In this document: positions 59,012-64,000 of the stretch, in pieces
Layout of the letters: the number at the start of each line of letters is the position of its first letter
Numbering within the stretch: the first letter of the stretch is position 1
NCBI GenBank assembly: GCA_963920705.1
Contig: OY987233.1
Span: 4,392,001-4,456,000 of the forward strand
From: Odiellus spinosus
Taxonomy: Eukaryota; Arthropoda; Arachnida; Opiliones; Phalangiidae
DNA length: 64,000 bases
Reading direction: 5' to 3'
Translations under genes and position numbers: made by a program
Notes under the pieces: model-generated
What the model saw: the letters and a program-made list of their open reading frames with translations, nothing else
Database searches by the model: none
Told to the model about the DNA's origin: nothing

Positions 59012-59716
59012 CAAAAATCGATCACTTTTTTCCGTAAAAGTAAACAACGCCCATAGCTTAATATTATCAGCAAAAGTTCGGGTACAAATTTTGGAAGTTA
59101 ATTTCCCTGACTTTTCCAGATTTTCCCTGACAATTTCTAAATAATTTCCCTGACCAATTTTAATGTTTTTTTTTTCATGAATTTATTCTTACAAGCGAGG
59201 TCTTGGCAATTTCCACATTTTATTTGACATAGTTTATCAATCGGGGTCAGGATACTTTACTCAGAATATGAGAAACAATTTGAATCTTTAGGCAAATATT
59301 TTCAGTTTATAATAATTACGTTACAACTGATTGGTAAACCAATCATAAACAGTTCCTTGACACATACCAAAATATTTATTTTCTTTGACCATTTGGGCTA
59401 TTTTCAAATTCCCTGACTTTTGCCTGACCTTCTGGGTCACTTTCCAAATTACCTGACTTTACCCTGACCTTTTGGGCCAATTTGCAAATTCCCTGACTTT
59501 TCCAGGTTATCCAGGTCGTGTACGAGCCCTGATTGCGTCCCTCTCTCCAGACTCAAAACATCGAGCTGAAAAGTTCAAATCACTCGAGCCAGACAGGGGT
59601 GATGACTTTTTTGTCTATTTTTAAGTGATGGGCTACGACGTAAAACTGGACCTTTGCTGATAGTATTAAGCTACGGGGCGTTGTTTACTTTTTCGGAATA
59701 AACTGATAGACTTTTG
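59012..59716 (+). mobile_element. MITE family D, copy 9, middle replaced
   Basis: Left terminal repeat CAAAAATCGATCAC to TCGGGTACAAA, then foreign sequence (about 59090-59533), then D from GCGTCCCTCTCTCCAGAC to GATAGACTTTTG. About 170 bp of D are missing, so the foreign part replaced sequence rather than inserting cleanly. The flanks AATTAAAC and GTTTAAT extend the inverted repeat. Confidence 0.85.
59090..59533. repeat. Element V with degenerate TTCCCTGACTTTTCC repeats
   Basis: Both ends carry clusters of TTCCCTGACTTTTCCAG or TGACCTTTTGGGCCA phrases (59108-59160, 59385-59515), with AT-rich sequence between. A related phrase pair (TTTTCCAG ... GTACGAACACTGA) recurs at 61510-61556. No coding frame. 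Confidence 0.65.
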
Positions 59717-60049
59717 GTTTAATATTGTTCAAAAAAAAAAAAAAAAAAATGAGGTCTCTAGCCCTTAAGAAACGGTGAATTTAAAATTTAAAAAAGTAAC
59801 ACTGTAAAAGTATTTTCTAGGAAATCCATGGATTAGGCTTAAACGAAGAGATCAAAGCTCCAAGCGAATAAATTTCTAACGGAGAAGAATAATTTAATTA
59901 TTTAAAAAAAAAAAAATAAAAAAAGAACCTTGTTTAAAGCGAAAGTAAAGGTTAAAAAATAAAAGAAAAAAAACAAGAAATAAGAATAATTATTTCAACC
60001 GACTAAGCCGATTTTAATTTTTAATTTTTTAAAGATAAAACTTTCACTA
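59717..60049. other. Unique spacer with A-runs
   Basis: A-rich with several A-runs (59733-59750, 59904-59917). No gene. Confidence 0.5.
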
Positions 60050-60545
60050 TTTTTTCCCCAATGCCTATGGATTATATTTTTAGTTTTATCATATTATTAA
60101 AACACCATATTCAAAATTTTGCACCTATGGGTTCACGCGTTCTTAGGAAACTTCAAAATGAAAATGTCAAAAATGTATAGGTCATTTTGTTACCCGGTAT
60201 ATGACGTAGATTATTTATGGAACGTAATTAACGATAATTTTCATACAAAAGGTAGTTTGACGGTTCTGGATTAAGTACTTTTTCGAAAAAGACCGCGCGA
60301 AAGCGACCTTATCACTGGTGCCAAAACGCCCGAGAATCACGCGACCATAGTGATGACGTGGTATTGCGGGTAATTTTTAATTTTAAAAATTTCAAAAAAA
60401 TGGAGATTATAAAAAAACGTATTTTTACTGCCACTATAATTTTGTTCTATGACATATGTATATATATTTTGAATCGTTTTTAACCATCTTCCCGAAAACG
60501 TTACTCAATTTCCATTTAGAGTTCATGAAAAATCCGTGAAAGCCT
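60050..60545 (+). repeat. Family C, longest single copy
   Basis: From CCTATGGATTATATTTTTAG through GAACGTAATTAACGATAATT, GACCGCGCGAAAGCGACC, CGACCATAGTGATGACG and TGACATATGTATATAT to GTGAAAGCCTCAC. It shows that the upstream part (as at 3930 and 21500) and downstream part (other copies) belong to one element of about 500 bp. No ORF of note. Confidence 0.85.
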
Positions 60546-61208
60546 CACAAATCATTATTTTTCTATATATTTTTGGTAGTACCCGTGGAAAACTCGGAGA
60601 TAATCTTAGATTATCTGGGTTTCCGGAAATCAAATTTGACCCAATTAGGATAAAGACAACATTAAAAGAAATAATTGGGCAGTATTTATGCTCATTGACG
60701 TCAGTGTTTTTTTTTGTCGTTGTTTTGGTTTTTTTTATTCCATGTCTTTCACTTTCTTATAAATAAGCGAATAAAAATATAAAATATTTGTTTTTTAAAG
60801 AGTCGAGTTTCAACGCCTTATATTTTTCTTTTTTTGCAAAACACAAAACTTTCTAACTTCCCCCTTAAAGCGAATAATTTATGCCCAATAAAAAAACCTA
60901 AGACTATGTTTTTAAATATAAGCAATTCAAAATAGGGGTAAATAATAATACTTTGAAACTCTTTATTTCTGGAGGCAACAAACAGTGAGAGTGTCACGTG
61001 ATCTGACGACTTGAGAAAAATCCATTTTGAATCGCTTTATCGTATTTTTTCTTTTTTAATATGTGACTTTTTTATTTTATGCTGTTTTATTCGTTTATGT
61101 CTACTCTTACTCCGGTACAACCTTACAAGGGACATAATAGTGTAATAAAAACATATTTTTCTAAGTAATTCAGGTTTATTTCAAGATTGGAATTGATTAG
61201 ATGATTAC
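60546..61208. other. Unique spacer
   Basis: A 76-codon ORF (60536-60766) begins at the C end and runs into T-rich sequence. Not called as a gene. Confidence 0.45.
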
Positions 61209-61475
61209 TTAAAGGTAACCTTGGGAGTTAAAAATGGAACAGCTTTTGAATTTATTTTCGGAATCACCATATCAAAAAACGAATTTGAGAATTTTAAAAC
61301 AATTTTTAGACACGTTTTTGTGCTTAAATTAATTGGTAAAATTTCTATAAAAGTAAATATAAAATCGGACCAATCATTATTTCAGCCTGAAACAGCGCTT
61401 CTAATGTCTTATCATTAAAAGAATAGGCCGACCTTTGACCAATAAGGTCTTAGACATCAAACGCCGGCCTTTCAC
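61209..61475. mobile_element. Hairpin MITE family B, copy 9, left half
   Basis: Starts TTAAAGGTAACCTTGGGAG, goes up the left arm through the apex (AAGGTCTTAGACATC) and stops just past it at GCCGGCCTTTCAC. Confidence 0.83.
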
Positions 61476-62830
61476 TAATATTTTTTAATTTATCTGAAAT
61501 ATTTAACCTTTATTTTCCAGATATTTCCGGCTTTTCCAGCTTTGTACGAACACTGACATTAGTTAAAATTCTAATGTATCGTACAATCAACGACCTTGAG
61601 TCATAATAAGACATGCAGAGGTCATTAAAGGACTTCTATGACACGTTGTAATTTTCCACTTAATAACAAAAAAAATTAAAAGGTAGGCTATATCGTGTAG
61701 AAAGTAAAAATAAAGTTGTCCCGTAAAACAATACGTTTGAAAGTTGATTATCGCGTAGATAATTTTAAAATAAACCTTACATTACCGATAAGGATCATAA
61801 ATTAGCTAATTTAAAAATAATACAGCCTAAGACAGGGACCAGCCAACCTAATATATTAATTTTAGGGCAAATTTTAATTTTGGCTTAACTCAGAAAGACT
61901 AACAATAATAATTCACATTTTGATATACAAACTAACAATTAAAATATATATCATAGAAGTATAATTATTAAAACTCACCAATTAGATGTGTAACTAAAGT
62001 ATTCCATCGAATTTTTAACTTCGCGATATCGCCCGCACAATCGCCACTTCCCACCGTTCCCGCTTGATAGCTAATCGAAACTAGGGTTAGCGGAAGGACA
62101 ATGCAAAAAACGTTTCAACTGTTTTGACTTAAAATTTCACGAAAACCGCGGGAACTTATGATTGAATTAGATAATATATAACCTTAATTAACTATTACCG
62201 ATAAATTTGGATGATTAACTTGGAATATTTCGACAAGTTCAACGGAAACAGTCTTCGCGATGATGCTACGTACAACACGACTCTACGCTTGATTCACGGA
62301 TCTACGCTTGATTCACGGATCTATGAGATTTCACGCGCTAGGTCTACGACGCGTTAAAAAAGTATGTACTTTTAGGAGAGCCACTTAAAATAAAAAATAA
62401 CTAATATATCGCGTATAATTAATTAAACTTACAAATTGAAACTTAATAATAAATGACTTAACTTTATAGCCCCGAAATTTCCAGGTTTGAAGGAAACCTT
62501 ATCATTCCCAAATCATTGGCAGTCGTCAGGAACTTGGGCATAAACGCGGTATAGTAGAGTATAAATACTAAATTGGAATAGAAACTTTCAGTGCGTTCGC
62601 GACAATAAACCGAAGCAACCAAGGAGATTTGTTTTACCACAACAACTGTATTATTAATTTGTTTCTAGTGTTTGAATTTCATTTGACGAAAACTTTAGAC
62701 TAAAATGTAGGTATTATAGGATATGTTTTGAAAAAATACTATATTATAGGATCATCTGGAAAATATGGGATATTATAAGAATGATAGTATCACTGGGAGC
62801 TCTGGTTGACGCGTTTTTAAGAAACTACTC
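61476..62830. other. Spacer with a V fragment, a 19-bp direct repeat and a promoter-like site
   Basis: V-like phrase at 61510-61556. CTACGCTTGATTCACGGAT is repeated head to tail at about 62284-62321. GC-richer patches occur at 62030-62100 and 62250-62350. The TATA/initiator pair at 62560-62592 is listed separately. No ORF. Confidence 0.5.
62560..62609 (+). promoter_or_regulatory. TATA box plus TCAGT initiator, then AATAAA
   Basis: TATAAATA at 62560-62567 and TTTCAGTG at 62586-62593 place the first T of TATA 30 bp upstream of the initiator A (62590), the textbook arthropod arrangement. AATAAA follows at 62605-62610. This close order of promoter, start and poly(A) signal is common in LTR U3-R regions. 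No matching gene body follows, so a solo LTR or a relic promoter is the likeliest reading. Confidence 0.45.
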
Positions 62831-62831
62831 T

Positions 62832-63176
62832 TGAAATCAATTCGGAATCACGCGAATCAATTCGGAATCACGCGAATCAATTCGAAATCACGCGAATCAA
62901 TTCGAAATCACGCGAATCAATTCGAAATCACGCGAATCAATTCGAAATCACGCGAATCAATTCGGAATCACGCGAATCGATTGGGTTCACGCGAATCGAT
63001 TCGGAATCACGCGAATCGATAGGGAATCACGCGAATCGATAGGGAATCACGCGAATCGATAGGGAATCACGCGAATCGATAGGGAATCACGCGAATCGAT
63101 AGGGAATCACGCGAATCGATTGGGAATCTCGCGAATCAATTCGGAATCACTAAGAATCAAATTAATCTGGAATCAG
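62832..63176 (+). repeat. 20-bp satellite, about 16 units
   Basis: Unit AATCAATTCGGAATCACGCG. Variant blocks run in order: TTCGAAATCAC (62880-62950), ATTGGGTTCAC (one unit), ATAGGGAATCAC (about 63018-63118), then decayed units. The 63-codon plus frame is a repeat artefact. Confidence 0.94.
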
Positions 63177-63930
63177 GTGTACAAATTTTTCTAGAGTGGT
63201 TCGTCCCTCGTCTACAATAACCCTAAAATAATCTTGCCTTGAATTTCTATACCTAAGATATAAAACAGTGCCATTGTCTGAAAGATTTTGATAAAACAAT
63301 AATAAAACTAAACTTGCCCTATCTCTTCTTATTGCTCTGATCATAAATAGTTAATAAGATAGTACAAGTAACTTTCCTTTTTATTGGATTCTCGGGATTC
63401 CCAAGTTAGAGTTTAAAATACGTTAACCGCGCAATCATTCCAAACATTAATTTTTAAATACATTGGGAAGAGAAAATAATTTTAAACCAGCTCCCCAAAC
63501 TAAGCTTATTCCGGCTATGAAGCAATGAATAAAAAATGCCTGGTATATTCTTAGTATCGGGGCATAAAGTTAGTTCCAATCTTGAAATACCATTATTTAC
63601 CGTATCAAAACGAGTTTTGGCTAATGGTTATTACGTTTATTCCATGTTTGTATCCGAGAGTATAGTAGTCGTAGACTGTAACCTGGCGAAGCGAGAAGAA
63701 GGTGGGTCTTATTCCATACATAATTCATGATAAGGCAGTTAATGCTCCGGTTTCCAGCCTTATATAGCCAAAAAGCTTTCATTTTTGGTGCAATCCGCTT
63801 TATTGAGTCGATAAATCATAAATATACCAGCTCGAGAAATTAACAAGAAAGAAAAAAAAAAATATATATATGTAGGTGCCATTACAAGGGTATCTCATTA
63901 TACCCTCTTCAGACGAAGCGTAATTAGCCG
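63177..63930. other. Unique spacer
   Basis: Short ORFs at 63162-63344 (minus) and 63536-63730 are unrecognised. No gene called. Confidence 0.45.
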
Positions 63931-64000
63931 GTTTAATCACATTTAACCGAGGTTTACATATCCTTCTTAGTTCAATAAACCTCAGTTAAATCTGATTAAG
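63931..64000. repeat. Small foldback at the window edge
   Basis: GTTTAATCACATTTAACC..GAGG (63931-63956) is complementary with few mismatches to 63975-64000 (CCTCAGTTAAATCTGATTAAG region), giving a hairpin with a loop of about 18 bp. The element may continue past the window. Confidence 0.7.

Overview
The window looks like gene-free eukaryotic nuclear DNA, most like an arthropod genome. It is strongly AT-rich and has no ORF I can assign to a protein family. No tRNA or rRNA gene was recognised and there is no bacterial-style gene packing. It is a mosaic of short non-autonomous DNA transposons (MITEs, many of them long hairpins) and simple satellite arrays. The arthropod call is an inference from the mosaic style, the TTAA-flanked hairpin MITEs and one TATA/TCAGT core promoter. 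It is not based on a diagnostic gene. Family letters A to G, U and V are local names used only here.

Layout. About 1-16 kb is a MITE field: families A (TTAA-flanked hairpin), B (TTAA-flanked hairpin), C (long dispersed element), D (about 385 bp with long terminal inverted repeats), E and G, many broken or nested. It also holds a 17-bp GC-rich minisatellite (6.4 kb) and a degenerate roughly 39-bp array (13.3-14.0 kb). A 461-bp GC-rich insertion with a 15-bp target duplication sits in a D copy at 3.1-3.6 kb. A 310-bp hairpin (F) sits in an E copy at 10.9-11.2 kb. At 16.7-18.5 kb there is a 23/24-bp satellite with an inverted fragment 1 kb upstream. More MITEs and a 30-bp minisatellite (24.4-25.0 kb) fill the stretch to 37.9 kb.

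37.9-51.8 kb is almost pure satellite. A 28-bp array of about 204 units runs into a 29-bp array, then a 35-bp array, then a 7-kb array made of alternating blocks of 33-bp and 31-bp units. The units look related, and I saw no transposon inside this 14 kb. Next come a roughly 31-bp array (52.5-53.3 kb), an inverted pair of E elements (54.0-54.7 kb), a 20-bp array of about 104 units (55.7-57.8 kb), more MITEs, and a second 20-bp array (62.8-63.2 kb).

The long open frames here (up to 732 codons, on the minus strand at 55.7-57.9 kb) are products of stop-free repeat units and are not called as genes. There is therefore no gene network to describe. What the window records is how arrays and hairpin elements spread, nest and homogenise. 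The most notable signals are an ordered series of single substitutions at the edge of the 28-bp array, higher-order block structure in the 33/31-bp array, matched arm changes in the A hairpins, and hairpin half-copies broken at the apex.
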